Below are positions 37,734 through 48,401 of a stretch of DNA of 64,000 nt, one piece after another. Both the position numbers and the translations under genes were made by a program. Within the stretch, counting starts at the first letter, position 1, and each line of letters begins with the position of its first letter. This DNA comes from a virus, in the IMG/VR virus record IMGVR_UViG_3300032246_000761, positions 1 to 64,000 of that record. One strand, written 5' to 3'. The notes beneath the pieces were generated by a model that ran no database searches, was not told the DNA's origin, and worked only from the letters and a program-made list of their open reading frames with translations.

Positions 37734-40553
37734 ATGGCTAATTTTAAAAATAAGATATCAAATCTTGTAAATTCTCAGGTTCCTGAATTTGTATTACAAG
37801 ATCATCCTAAATTTGTTGAATTTTTAAAAACATATTACATCTTTATGGAATCTGCCTTGTTAGAAGTAACAAGTGTTGAAACAACAGATGGAATACAATT
37901 AGAATCTCAAACAGGTCAAACTAATCTTTTATTATTAAATGGTACAGGAATATCTTCCGATATTACTATATCAAATGATGGAGATAAAATAATTTTAGAA
38001 AGTTCTGCTTTTGGTAAATTTACTAGAGGAGAAATAGTAGTAGGACAAACTTCAAAAGCAACTTCTACTATACTTGCTGAAGATTTAAATAATAATAGAT
38101 TATTTATCACATCACAAGATAAATTTATTACTGGCGAAACAATACTTGGTCAATCATCAAACGCTAGTGCTGTTGTTAACAATTACAAACCAAATCCAGT
38201 ATCTTCTATACAAGATTTATTAAATTTTAGAGATCCTGATAAAGTCATAGATAATTTCTTTTCTCATTTTAAATATGAATTTTTATCAACCATTCCTGAT
38301 GAATTACATTCAACAATAGACAAAAGAAGTTTAGTTAAAAACATTAAATATTTTTACGGATTAAAAGGCACTAAAGAAGGACACAATTTATTATTTAGAG
38401 CATTGTTTAATGAAAAAGCAGAAACGATTTATCCAAGAGAACAACTTTTAAGAGTATCCGATGGTAAATGGAATACAAATAAAATATTAAAAACAATAAA
38501 TTCTTTAAGCGATAATGTAGATACACATGATTTAATAGGAAGAACAATTACTGGTTCTGTTTCAGGCGCAACAGCTATAGTAGAAAATGTATTTGTTTCT
38601 ATTGTTAATGATATTTCTATTTCGGAATTTGTTTTAAATGTTGAAAGTATTTCGGGTACTTTTTTAGTAGATGAAGAAATTTACGGAACAAAAACTGATG
38701 AAGATGATATTTTATTAATGTCAACCGTAACTGGTATACCAACTTCCTTCGTTATTACGGATGGAGGTTCTTTATATAATAGTCAACAATCTGTAAAAAT
38801 TTCAGGCGGAGGCACTGATTGTATAATACAAACAAAAACGATTAGTTCCGGAAAGATTTCAAATGTAATAATAGATAATCCTGGTTTAGGTTATTCAATT
38901 GGAGATGAATTAGTATTTGATAATACAAATACAAATGGAGGCGGAGCCGCAGGATTTGTTAAAATTGTGAATGGAGGATTATTAACTGAAGATGAAGATC
39001 GTATAGTATTAGAAGATTATACAACAACAGGAGATCCTTATACAGGAAATGTTATCGTGCAAGAAATAGGAACAGGTGTTTCTGAAATTACAGATGTGTA
39101 TCTTTATAATAGTGGTTCAAATTATACAAGTTTACCTACTGTAACTGTCAAGAGTAATACTGGAACAAATTCTATTTTAAAACTTTGGAGCGACAGTATT
39201 GGAAAAATAATTGATTTAAAAATTGTAGAACCAGGTATTGAATATCAAAATTTACCATCACCAACTCTTACATTTTATGAAAATTTAATTTTAGTACAAA
39301 CATCAGGATCATTTTTAAAAGATGAAATTGTTAAAACTAGTCAAAATGCAAAAGCTAAAGTAGTTGATTGGGATAATACTAGAGGGTTGATCATTATAAA
39401 AGACGTTGTTCCAAAAATATTTAGTTCTACGTGGGATTATGAAACTAATTATCGAATTGGAGATGAAGTAGACATTCCAGATGATTATGATTCAATAACT
39501 GGACCTTTCTCTGGAATTTTTCAAGATTTTTATAATAATCCAGCAACTGATTATCCTCATATTTACAGATATATTGCTACTGCTGATAGTATAGGAAAAG
39601 ATCCTCGCACAACAAGTGGATATTGGGAAGTTCAGGAACCACTATATAGAATTTATATTATTTTTTACTCCGAATATGATTTTCAATATGTTGGTACTGA
39701 TATTCGAGGGGTAACATCTGGGGCAACTGGAACTATTGGCGACAGTAGTGTGTTTGTTCCTGGAATAGGATATCCTGTAGGTATATCTAAAGCAACGGCA
39801 GATGTTGTAGTTGGTTCAGTTTTGGATATGGATGGATCGTACATAAATCAAGACGGATTATTAGATGAACAAACAATGAAAATTCAAGATAGTTTATACT
39901 ATCAAGATTTTTCTTATGTTATAAAAGTTGGCAGATCAATAAAAGAATGGAGAGAAGATTTTAAAAGAACTGTGCATACAGCTGGATTTTATTTTACAGG
40001 TCAGGTTGATATTTCTTCAAAATTGAATGTCAAAGTTAAAACTCCTATTATAGGCCAAATATCGGAAGTTGTAAAAGATCCTATTTTCTTAATATTGAAT
40101 ACATTGTTCACAACAGTATTTGGAAGAAGATTGGGAACCGTAGATGATGGTACTACTTTAAGAACTAATCCATCATTAGGTTCAGGAGAAGATTTTGATA
40201 CATCAACTTTGTCTCCTTTTTCTAATACAACTAGAGATGTTACTTTATATAGACAAGGTTTAAAAATTGATTATCTATCAAGAAAAAGAGAGAATGTTGG
40301 TGATGTTACTATAGTAAAAGGATTTGTTTATGCTGGACCTAGATATGAAACTATCAATAGAGAAATATTTAGAACTTTTGCTAAAACAACGGATACTAAT
40401 TATTCTATTGCAGAATTAAGTAAAAATGTAACTTTTGGTACGAATACTTCTTATGATGGTCAAGATAATACACTATATTTTTGTTCATCTCCTATAACCA
40501 GAGGTATAAAAACAAAATTAACTATGCCAGCTGAAATAACAATTACATCATAA
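37734..40553 (+). CDS. large baseplate wedge/structural protein in the gp7 position
   Basis: 939 residues (T4 gp7: 1032). The start QVPEFVLQDHPKFVEFLKTY and the block FLSTIPDELHSTIDKRSLVK are typical of this large protein in marine T4-like phages. The middle (about 330-520) has repeated beta segments of the type FVITDGGSLYNS and IDNPGLGYSIGD, found in phage tail proteins. The C-terminal part (about 740-830) contains KEWREDFKRTVHTAGFYFTG. The gp7 call is by position between genes 6 and 8; sequence similarity to T4 gp7 was not evident to me. Confidence 0.6.
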   Translation: MANFKNKISNLVNSQVPEFVLQDHPKFVEFLKTYYIFMESALLEVTSVETTDGIQLESQTGQTNLLLLNGTGISSDITISNDGDKIILESSAFGKFTRGEIVVGQTSKATSTILAEDLNNNRLFITSQDKFITGETILGQSSNASAVVNNYKPNPVSSIQDLLNFRDPDKVIDNFFSHFKYEFLSTIPDELHSTIDKRSLVKNIKYFYGLKGTKEGHNLLFRALFNEKAETIYPREQLLRVSDGKWNTNKILKTINSLSDNVDTHDLIGRTITGSVSGATAIVENVFVSIVNDISISEFVLNVESISGTFLVDEEIYGTKTDEDDILLMSTVTGIPTSFVITDGGSLYNSQQSVKISGGGTDCIIQTKTISSGKISNVIIDNPGLGYSIGDELVFDNTNTNGGGAAGFVKIVNGGLLTEDEDRIVLEDYTTTGDPYTGNVIVQEIGTGVSEITDVYLYNSGSNYTSLPTVTVKSNTGTNSILKLWSDSIGKIIDLKIVEPGIEYQNLPSPTLTFYENLILVQTSGSFLKDEIVKTSQNAKAKVVDWDNTRGLIIIKDVVPKIFSSTWDYETNYRIGDEVDIPDDYDSITGPFSGIFQDFYNNPATDYPHIYRYIATADSIGKDPRTTSGYWEVQEPLYRIYIIFYSEYDFQYVGTDIRGVTSGATGTIGDSSVFVPGIGYPVGISKATADVVVGSVLDMDGSYINQDGLLDEQTMKIQDSLYYQDFSYVIKVGRSIKEWREDFKRTVHTAGFYFTGQVDISSKLNVKVKTPIIGQISEVVKDPIFLILNTLFTTVFGRRLGTVDDGTTLRTNPSLGSGEDFDTSTLSPFSNTTRDVTLYRQGLKIDYLSRKRENVGDVTIVKGFVYAGPRYETINREIFRTFAKTTDTNYSIAELSKNVTFGTNTSYDGQDNTLYFCSSPITRGIKTKLTMPAEITITS

Positions 40554-40557
40554 TGAG

Positions 40558-40578
40558 TATAAATATCTTGTATAAATA
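40558..40578 (+). promoter_or_regulatory. two T4-type late boxes upstream of gene 8
   Basis: TATAAATA occurs at 40558-40565 and again at 40571-40578 in the gap before gp8 (ATG at 40600). Confidence 0.65.
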
Positions 40579-40599
40579 TAACTAAAGAAACTAGAAATT

Positions 40600-42069
40600 A
40601 TGCCAGCAATTATAACAAATAAGTTTAGAATACACAATAGTGAACAATTTGCGGAATCTTTTTCAGAAGCTTCACCAACAGTTTATTATCTAGGAATTGG
40701 TAGACCTCAACCATTTGACACATCTACAAGAGGAGATTTGAGAACAGAAAACGAAGGAACAGATACAACAGCTATAACTCCTTCAGACAGTGTTTATGAA
40801 GAATTTAATACTTTTCAAGATTTACTTGCTGTTAAAAAAATAGTGAGTTCTGGTGTTTCTTATTGTATACCAAGAAGAAATTGGATTACAGGAACGGTTT
40901 ATGATTATTATAGACATGATTATGGAAATTACATTCCTAATTCAACAACTTCAAGAACAGCTAATAGTGGAGCAACAACTTTATTTGATTCAAAATTTTA
41001 TATTTTAAATTCAGAAAACAACGTTTACAAATGTTTAGATAATAATAATAATTCAGCATCAACTTCAGAACCAACAGGAACATCAACTTCAATAATTCAA
41101 ACAGGAGATAATTACAAGTGGAAATATATGTACACATTATCTTCAACACAATTATTGAATTTTTTATCAACAGATTTTATGGCTGTTTCTACAAATTCAA
41201 CAGTTTCATCAGTAGCTGTTGATGGAACAATTAATATTATAAAAATTGTAGATGGAGGTTCTTCAGGAACAAACGGAACATATACAGGAATTCCTATCAG
41301 AGGTAATGGTACTGGAGGAACAGTTACAGTAGGTGTTTCAGGTAATGCTGTTTCTTCTATAACAATAACAAATGTTGGATCAGGTTACACTTATGCTTAT
41401 ATAAAAAATTCTGATATAGTTTCCGCAGGTTCAACAGGATTAACTGGATCTAAATTAGATTGTATTATTGGACCTAAAGGCGGCCATGGTTTTGATGCTG
41501 TAAAAGAATTGGGTGGATTCTTTGTAATGTTAAATGTAAGTTTAGAAGGAAAAGAAACATCAAACACAGGAGATTTTACTTCTGTAAATGATTTTAGAAG
41601 AATAGTATTAATAAGAGATCCTAAATCTAATGGATCTGCCGCATCTTCAACAACTTTAAGAGCAACTAAAGCTGTTCATTTTGCCGCATCTCCTACTCCA
41701 GGAACATTTTTAGTAGATGAAACTATCACTCAAACTACAACAGGGGCTACAGGAAAAGTTGTTGAATGGGACGCTACAAATAGAATATTATATTATATAC
41801 AAACAAGATTTAATAATGCTGGTGTAGATAGTAATGGTAATCTAACAGCATTTAGTGGAGTAAACGTTATTACTGGTTCCACTTCAAGCGCTACAGGAAC
41901 TCCAAGTTCTGTTGCAAGCGAAACCGTAAATCAAGTTACGTTTACAAATGGATATGTTATTTCGGAAATTGACGCAAATAGTGGTGATGTATTATATATT
42001 GAAAATAGAGCACCAATAAACAGAGCTGCGGATCAAACTGAGAATATTAAATTAGTAATTGAGTTTTAG
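40600..42069 (+). CDS. 8: baseplate wedge protein gp8
   Basis: 489 residues (T4: 334). The opening ITNKFRIHNSEQFAESFSEA, then YYLGIGRPQPFD and YCIPRRNWITGTVYDYYRHD, matches gp8. Residues about 205-270 form an inserted beta repeat with Gly-rich turns (ITITNVGSGYTYAYI), and another insertion follows, which explains the extra length. gp8 is a dimer near the wedge centre. Confidence 0.88.
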   Translation: MPAIITNKFRIHNSEQFAESFSEASPTVYYLGIGRPQPFDTSTRGDLRTENEGTDTTAITPSDSVYEEFNTFQDLLAVKKIVSSGVSYCIPRRNWITGTVYDYYRHDYGNYIPNSTTSRTANSGATTLFDSKFYILNSENNVYKCLDNNNNSASTSEPTGTSTSIIQTGDNYKWKYMYTLSSTQLLNFLSTDFMAVSTNSTVSSVAVDGTINIIKIVDGGSSGTNGTYTGIPIRGNGTGGTVTVGVSGNAVSSITITNVGSGYTYAYIKNSDIVSAGSTGLTGSKLDCIIGPKGGHGFDAVKELGGFFVMLNVSLEGKETSNTGDFTSVNDFRRIVLIRDPKSNGSAASSTTLRATKAVHFAASPTPGTFLVDETITQTTTGATGKVVEWDATNRILYYIQTRFNNAGVDSNGNLTAFSGVNVITGSTSSATGTPSSVASETVNQVTFTNGYVISEIDANSGDVLYIENRAPINRAADQTENIKLVIEF

Positions 42070-42077
42070 GTAGAAAT

Positions 42078-45000
42078 ATGCCAAGTCCAACAGACTTTAA
42101 CCAATCACCTTATTTTGATGATTATAATCAGGATAAAAAGTTTCATAGAGTACTATTTCGTCCAGGTTATGCTGTACAAGCAAGAGAATTAACACAGTCT
42201 CAATCGATACTTCAAAATCAAGTAGAAAGAATATCCGACCATCTTTTCCAAAAAGGTGCAATGATAATTCCAGGTGAAATTGGATTTGATCTAAATTACT
42301 ATGCTGTTAAATTAACATCTAAAACATATTCAGATATATCATCTTATATTGGTAAAAAATTAACAGGTGTAACTTCAGGTGTTGTTGCTACTTGTATTAA
42401 TGCTTCCACAACTGATGGAACAGATCCTGATACTTTATATGTAAAATATACTTCCACAGGAACTAATAATTCTGCAATTTTTTTTTCTGATGGAGAAACT
42501 ATTAATGCTACAGAAATAGAAAATGTAACAGTTTTAGCAACTGCCATTGTAAATACAACAGCCACCGGTTCTGCTGCTAATATTGCTGCTGGTGTTTATT
42601 ATATTAATGGATTTCACGTATCGGTTTTAGAACAAACAATTATTTTAGACAAATATACAAATACGCCAAGTTATAGAATTGGTTTAGAAATTGAAGATAG
42701 TGTTGTAACTCCCAATGACGATTCTTCTTTAAATGATAACGCTCAAGGTTCTTCAAATTTCAATGCACCTGGTGCTTGGAGATTTAAAATAGATTTAGTA
42801 TTATCAAAAAGAACATTAACATCAACAGATGATGCTAACTTTGTAGAATTATTAAGATTATCAAATGGTATAAGATTAAATCAAGTTACATCTACTGCAT
42901 ATAATGTATTAGAAGATACTTTAGCAAGAAGAACATATGATGAATCTGGAGATTATATTGTAAAAGATTTTGACATTGATATGAGAGAACATTTATTGAT
43001 AGGAAATAACAGAGGTATATACACTTCACCTACAGGAGATGCGAATCTATTAGCTGCTGGACTTTCTCCAGGAAAAGCATATGTAAAAGGTTATGAAATA
43101 GAAAAAATTGGAACAACTTATGTTGAAGTAGATAAGGCTAGAGATTACGCTACGGAAAATAATTTTAAAACAAGATTTAATCTACAAAATTATGTAAACG
43201 TTACAAATATTTATGGTACACCAGATATAGGTTATGTTTCTGGTGATGTTGAGGCATTTAAAAATGTAAATTTATTTGACACTGCAACATCAGCAAGAGG
43301 AACACAACAATCAACTACAGGGGCTAAAGTACCTCAAATAGGTAGAGCTAAATCAAAAGGTTTTGAATTAAATAATGGAACAGCATCATCATTTATATTT
43401 GCAAGTTCTAGTTTAACAAGTTCTGTTTATAAACATTATCTATTTGATATAGAAATGTTTACACACTTAAACGTAACTACTGCACCTTCATTTACTGATG
43501 GAGAAAAGATTTCAGGAGGAACTTCTGGCGCTTATGGTTATAAACAATCTATTACATCTACTAAATCAGCAACAATATCAGCAGTTACAAAAGCAAATCC
43601 AGGTGTTGTAACAGCAACCGCACATACATTTAAAGAAGGACAACAAGTTACAATTTCAAGTGTTGTTGGTATGACACAATTAAATAGCAATGTTTACACT
43701 GTAAGAAATCCTGCAACAGATACTTTTGAATTATATTCTACAGATGGCACAACTAAAGTTGATACTACAGGTTATACAACTTATACTTCGGGTGGTACAG
43801 CAACTCATGGTGTTATCGTTCTTAATAACGTAACAGGAACATTTATAGCTGGAGAAACTATTACTGGTGCTACATCTTCAGTTACAGCAGTTATTCAATC
43901 AAACGCAGTTAATTTTAAAGGTGTACAGAAATTTGATTTTTCACAAGTAAAACAAATTGGTATGTCAGGTTCTCCTACATTTACTGCTGATACATCTACA
44001 GATTCAGTATATGGAAATTCTTATCAACTATATGGTAATTTTTCAGTAGCAAATAGTGGAACAACAGTTACAGGATTTGGTACACTATTTACTACAGAAT
44101 TAAGAATAGGAGATTCTGTTACATTTACTAATGATGCAGGTTCTTCAGTTACTCGTATAATAGAATCTATTACATCTAATACAAATTTAGAATTTTCTGT
44201 TGCAGTTGGTGGAAGTGATGTATCAACTAAAACAACTGGATTTAGAAAAAGAACTTTATTACAAGGATCAAATTTAAATACTTCTATCTTCAAATTACCA
44301 TACAAAAGAATTAAAACATTAAAGACCGCTACAAATAGTGGATCTTCTGATACAAGTCTTTACATAAGACGACATTATACAGCAACATTATCTTCAGGTT
44401 CAGCTACAATAACTGCTGGAACAAACGAAACATTTGTTAGTTTAACTGAAAAAGATTTCTCAGTATCTATTATGTCTGGTGCTGGTTCAGGAACTACGGG
44501 TGATATTATGAGTTTATCTGGTAATAATGGAAATGGTAATCCAATATTTGTATTAGGTGGTTCTCCAACAGGAAAAACATTAACACTAGATTTTGGTTCA
44601 GCATATTCAAATTCAAAAATTAAAATACTTGCAACAGTTTCAAGATCAGTTACAAATGAAAAATCTAAAACATTAAACTCTGGTTCTACAATTGCAATTT
44701 CAAGTCAAACTACAATTCAATCAGGAGTTATCGGTTTAGGTAAAGCAGACGTTTATAAAATAAACAGTATTTACATGTCTCCAGATTTTAGTACGCCTGC
44801 AACAACAAGTCATACGGTTGTTACTTCAAGATTTAATTTAGACAATGGACAAAGAGATAATTTTTATGACATTGGTAGAATAAAATTAAAAACAGGCGCA
44901 ATAGCTCCAACAGGAAGATTATTAATTAATTTTGATTATTTTTCTCACGGATCAGGAGATTATTTTAGCGTTGATTCTTATTCAGGTGTAATAGATTATA

Positions 45001-48000
45001 CAAATATAACAAGTTATACTTCAGATACTACAGGAACTGTTTATGATCTAAGAGATTGTTTAGACTTTAGACCAAGAGTTGATGATGCGTCAACTGTATT
45101 AAGTGCTACACAAGATAGACAATATAGTGGAACAGGAGCTTCAACAATAGATGCGGTTCAATTCAATTCAGATGTAACTGCTGATTTTGAATACTATTTA
45201 CCTAGAGTTGATAAAATATTTTTAGATAAAGATGGAAATTTTAAAGTTTCACAAGGTTCAAGTTCTTTAAATCCACAATTACCTAAAAACATAGACAATG
45301 CTATGCAAATAGCAACTATTTTTTTAAATGCTTATACTTTAAATACTACAGACTTATCAATTCAAAAAGTGGATAATAAACGTTACACTATGAGAGACAT
45401 AGGTCGTTTAGAAAGTAGAATTGCTAATGTAGAATACTATACTCAATTATCTTTATTAGAATCAAACGCACAATCTTTACAAATACAAGATGCTGAAGGA
45501 TTTGATAGATTTAAAAATGGTTTTATTGTAGATAATTTTACAGGCCACGGTGTTGGCGATGTAACAAATTTGGATTACAAAGTTTCTATGGATATGGCTA
45601 ATGGTTTAATGAGACCAACTTACAACTCGGATTCTGTTAAATTTATTGAAGCTGCTAGTGATGGAACTACTATAACAGATGAAAAAAGAACATTAAACAA
45701 TTATCAAAGAACAGGTGATTTAATTACTTTACCTTATACAGAAGTTACTACAATAGAACAACCTTATGCAAGTCGTTATATCAATGTAAATCCTTTTAAT
45801 GTTTTTACATGGGCAGGCTCTGTTAATTTAGATCCATCAAGTGATGAATGGAAAGAAACAAATAGAATTCCTGATTTAATAATAAATCAACAAGGTTCTT
45901 TTGATACGATGGTTGCTAATTTAGGAAATCCAAATTTACAAGATATTGAAATCAGTACTGTATGGAATGAATGGCAAGATTTTTGGGCAGGAACGCCAGT
46001 TGAAACTACAGCCGGCGGAGATGCTTATAGAGGAAGAAATGCAGAAGCCGGAAATGGAAGAGGGGCAGGTGGTTGGACAGTTTTAGCTAGAGATATTACA
46101 ACAACATCATCACAACAAGTTTCACAAACTAGATCAGGTATTAGAACAGCTATAGTTCCTCAAATAGTTCAAACATCTTTAGGAGATAGAGTTTTAAGTG
46201 TTGCTTTTATTCCTTTTATTAGAAGTAGAACGATTAACTTTACATCAACAAGATTGAAACCTAATACTAGAGTTTATCCTTTCTTTGATAATGTTTCAAT
46301 TTCTTCTTACATAACACCAACAGGTGGTTCATTAGGAGGAAATTTAATAACAGATTCTAATGGTGCTGTATCGGGAACATTTACAATACCAGATCCTACA
46401 AATGATTCAAATCCTAGATGGAGAACAGGAACTAAAGTATTTCGTTTAACAAGTTCTTCTACAAATAGTAATATAGAAGTGGAAACTTCTGCTGAATCTA
46501 ATTATGTTGCTCAAGGTTCTTTAGAAACTGTACAAGGCAGTGTAATATCTACAAGAAATGCTCAGACAGTTAGACAAACAGTTACAGATACTCAAAATAT
46601 TGTTAGAGCATCTACAAGAACAACACAAGAAATTATACAGTGGATTGATCCTATTGCACAAACTTTTTTAATTGATGATACGGGCGGTGTATTTATAACC
46701 TCTATTGAAACATATTTTAAATCAAAAGATGCGAACATTCCTGTTACAATGCAAATAAGAGAAGTTGTAAATGGTTATCCATCAAGAACACTTATACCTT
46801 TTGGTGAAGTTGTTTTAAATCCTAGTGAAGTAAATATCAGTGATAATGCTACTGTAGCTACTAAATTTACTTTTCCTTCTCCTGTTTATTTACAAGAGAA
46901 AACGGAATATGCTTTTTGTCTATTAAGTAACTGTAATAGTTATAATGCTTATGTTGCTGGTATTGGTGAAACTCAAATAGATTCGGATAGAACTATATCT
47001 GAAAATCCTTATGCTGGTGTTTTATTTAAATCACAAAACGGTTCTACATGGACAGCAGATCAAACAACAGATATAAAATTTAAAATTAATAGAGCAGAAT
47101 TTAATAATAATATTGGTACAGTTACATTAGTAAACAATACTTTACCTACAAAAACTTTACCAAACAATTCATTAAGAACAACTAATACTTCAGGTGTTAT
47201 TAGAGTATTCCATAGAAATCATGGTATGCACGGAACAGAAAACAGTGTTACTATTTCCGGTGTTGCTGCTGGAACTTATAATGGTATAGTTCATACAGCA
47301 ATCAATGGAACATATACAAGTATTTCTAATGTAACTTTAGATAGTTATGATATAACAACAGCTGGTACAGCTACCGCTTCGGGGGATATAGGTGGAACAA
47401 CAGTTCAGGTAACTCAAAATAGATTATTTGATGTTGCAAATTTAAATATTCAAACATTAACGGTTTCTAACACTTATATAAGTTATGGTATGCAAACCAC
47501 ATCTGGTAAATCCATACATGGTTCTGAGACAGAATTTAATTTAACGGCTTTATCTAATTCTTTAAGTATAATTCCAGGAAGCAATATATATTTTACATCA
47601 CCTCAAATGGTTGCTAGCCAAATTAATGAAACAAATCACATGAGTGGTTCTAAATCATTATTTGTCAATCTATCTTTATATACAGATAATACAAAAGTTT
47701 CTCCTGTAATTGATACCTCGAGAATGAGTATGGTTACAGTACAAAACAGATTAAATTCACCAACATCTGGTAATACACCTAATTTTATTGATGCGACAGC
47801 TCCTTCGGGATCTTCATCAGCTGCAATATATGTAACAAGACCTGTTATTTTGGAAAATGTTTCTACAGCTTTAGATGTTAGACTTACTGCAAATGTAAGA
47901 TCAAGTTCTACTATAAAAGTTTACTATAGAATTACAGGTGCTTCTGAAGTTAGAAATATAACTGATTTATCTTGGACACCATTTAATACGGATGGTTCTG

Positions 48001-48173
48001 AAGATGTTGCCGTAACTCCTGCTTTAAATGACAGTATATTTAATGAATACAAATATTCATCAAATAACATTACAGGATTTACAGCATTTCAAATTAAAAT
48101 AGTATTAAAAGGAACTAATTCTTCTTATCCTCCAATTGTAAAAGATTTAAGGGGAATAGCATTAGCACTTTAG
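42078..48173 (+). CDS. giant tail/baseplate protein with DUF4815-like N-terminus (gp10 position)
   Basis: 2031 residues, the longest gene here. The N-terminus with YFDDYNQDKKFHRVLFRPGY then AVQARELTQSQSILQNQVER is the DUF4815 pattern of marine T4-like tail proteins. An Ub-E1 FCCH-like beta module lies at about 500-580 (VTATAHTFKEGQQVTISSVV), and a related module at about 1700-1780. The middle and end are strand-rich and Ser/Thr-rich like fibre shafts. It occupies the place of gp9/gp10 and probably attaches fibres to the baseplate. The function is inferred from position and family. Confidence 0.65.
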   Translation: MPSPTDFNQSPYFDDYNQDKKFHRVLFRPGYAVQARELTQSQSILQNQVERISDHLFQKGAMIIPGEIGFDLNYYAVKLTSKTYSDISSYIGKKLTGVTSGVVATCINASTTDGTDPDTLYVKYTSTGTNNSAIFFSDGETINATEIENVTVLATAIVNTTATGSAANIAAGVYYINGFHVSVLEQTIILDKYTNTPSYRIGLEIEDSVVTPNDDSSLNDNAQGSSNFNAPGAWRFKIDLVLSKRTLTSTDDANFVELLRLSNGIRLNQVTSTAYNVLEDTLARRTYDESGDYIVKDFDIDMREHLLIGNNRGIYTSPTGDANLLAAGLSPGKAYVKGYEIEKIGTTYVEVDKARDYATENNFKTRFNLQNYVNVTNIYGTPDIGYVSGDVEAFKNVNLFDTATSARGTQQSTTGAKVPQIGRAKSKGFELNNGTASSFIFASSSLTSSVYKHYLFDIEMFTHLNVTTAPSFTDGEKISGGTSGAYGYKQSITSTKSATISAVTKANPGVVTATAHTFKEGQQVTISSVVGMTQLNSNVYTVRNPATDTFELYSTDGTTKVDTTGYTTYTSGGTATHGVIVLNNVTGTFIAGETITGATSSVTAVIQSNAVNFKGVQKFDFSQVKQIGMSGSPTFTADTSTDSVYGNSYQLYGNFSVANSGTTVTGFGTLFTTELRIGDSVTFTNDAGSSVTRIIESITSNTNLEFSVAVGGSDVSTKTTGFRKRTLLQGSNLNTSIFKLPYKRIKTLKTATNSGSSDTSLYIRRHYTATLSSGSATITAGTNETFVSLTEKDFSVSIMSGAGSGTTGDIMSLSGNNGNGNPIFVLGGSPTGKTLTLDFGSAYSNSKIKILATVSRSVTNEKSKTLNSGSTIAISSQTTIQSGVIGLGKADVYKINSIYMSPDFSTPATTSHTVVTSRFNLDNGQRDNFYDIGRIKLKTGAIAPTGRLLINFDYFSHGSGDYFSVDSYSGVIDYTNITSYTSDTTGTVYDLRDCLDFRPRVDDASTVLSATQDRQYSGTGASTIDAVQFNSDVTADFEYYLPRVDKIFLDKDGNFKVSQGSSSLNPQLPKNIDNAMQIATIFLNAYTLNTTDLSIQKVDNKRYTMRDIGRLESRIANVEYYTQLSLLESNAQSLQIQDAEGFDRFKNGFIVDNFTGHGVGDVTNLDYKVSMDMANGLMRPTYNSDSVKFIEAASDGTTITDEKRTLNNYQRTGDLITLPYTEVTTIEQPYASRYINVNPFNVFTWAGSVNLDPSSDEWKETNRIPDLIINQQGSFDTMVANLGNPNLQDIEISTVWNEWQDFWAGTPVETTAGGDAYRGRNAEAGNGRGAGGWTVLARDITTTSSQQVSQTRSGIRTAIVPQIVQTSLGDRVLSVAFIPFIRSRTINFTSTRLKPNTRVYPFFDNVSISSYITPTGGSLGGNLITDSNGAVSGTFTIPDPTNDSNPRWRTGTKVFRLTSSSTNSNIEVETSAESNYVAQGSLETVQGSVISTRNAQTVRQTVTDTQNIVRASTRTTQEIIQWIDPIAQTFLIDDTGGVFITSIETYFKSKDANIPVTMQIREVVNGYPSRTLIPFGEVVLNPSEVNISDNATVATKFTFPSPVYLQEKTEYAFCLLSNCNSYNAYVAGIGETQIDSDRTISENPYAGVLFKSQNGSTWTADQTTDIKFKINRAEFNNNIGTVTLVNNTLPTKTLPNNSLRTTNTSGVIRVFHRNHGMHGTENSVTISGVAAGTYNGIVHTAINGTYTSISNVTLDSYDITTAGTATASGDIGGTTVQVTQNRLFDVANLNIQTLTVSNTYISYGMQTTSGKSIHGSETEFNLTALSNSLSIIPGSNIYFTSPQMVASQINETNHMSGSKSLFVNLSLYTDNTKVSPVIDTSRMSMVTVQNRLNSPTSGNTPNFIDATAPSGSSSAAIYVTRPVILENVSTALDVRLTANVRSSSTIKVYYRITGASEVRNITDLSWTPFNTDGSEDVAVTPALNDSIFNEYKYSSNNITGFTAFQIKIVLKGTNSSYPPIVKDLRGIALAL

Positions 48174-48179
48174 GAACTT

Positions 48180-48398
48180 ATGAGATTAAAGGTTGAAGGA
48201 CATGATTCATTGGTTAGAGATGTTAATTCTAATGCTATCATTAATACATCTAAAACTGATTATGAATTTTATTTAAAAAGAGTTAAATCAAGAGAACAAC
48301 AAGGTGATGAAATAAGAAATGCGGTTAAAGAAATAAATACTTTAAAGACAGAGTTAGAAGAAATTAAAGTTTTATTAAAAGAGGTTTTAAAAAAATAA
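48180..48398 (+). CDS. small coiled-coil tail-associated protein, 72 aa
   Basis: The start MRLKVEGHDSLVRDVNSNAI followed by NTSKTDYEFY is conserved in small proteins between large tail genes of marine T4-like phages. The C-terminal half (about 38-72) is a Leu/Lys/Glu coiled coil. Likely a fibre-assembly or minor tail protein. Confidence 0.6.
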   Translation: MRLKVEGHDSLVRDVNSNAIINTSKTDYEFYLKRVKSREQQGDEIRNAVKEINTLKTELEEIKVLLKEVLKK

Positions 48399-48401
48399 CA
48401 A

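Noticed and set aside
42344-44305. Minus-strand frames inside the 2031-codon fibre gene
   Set aside because: Antisense shadows of Ser/Thr/Gly-rich coding sequence, with no start signals.
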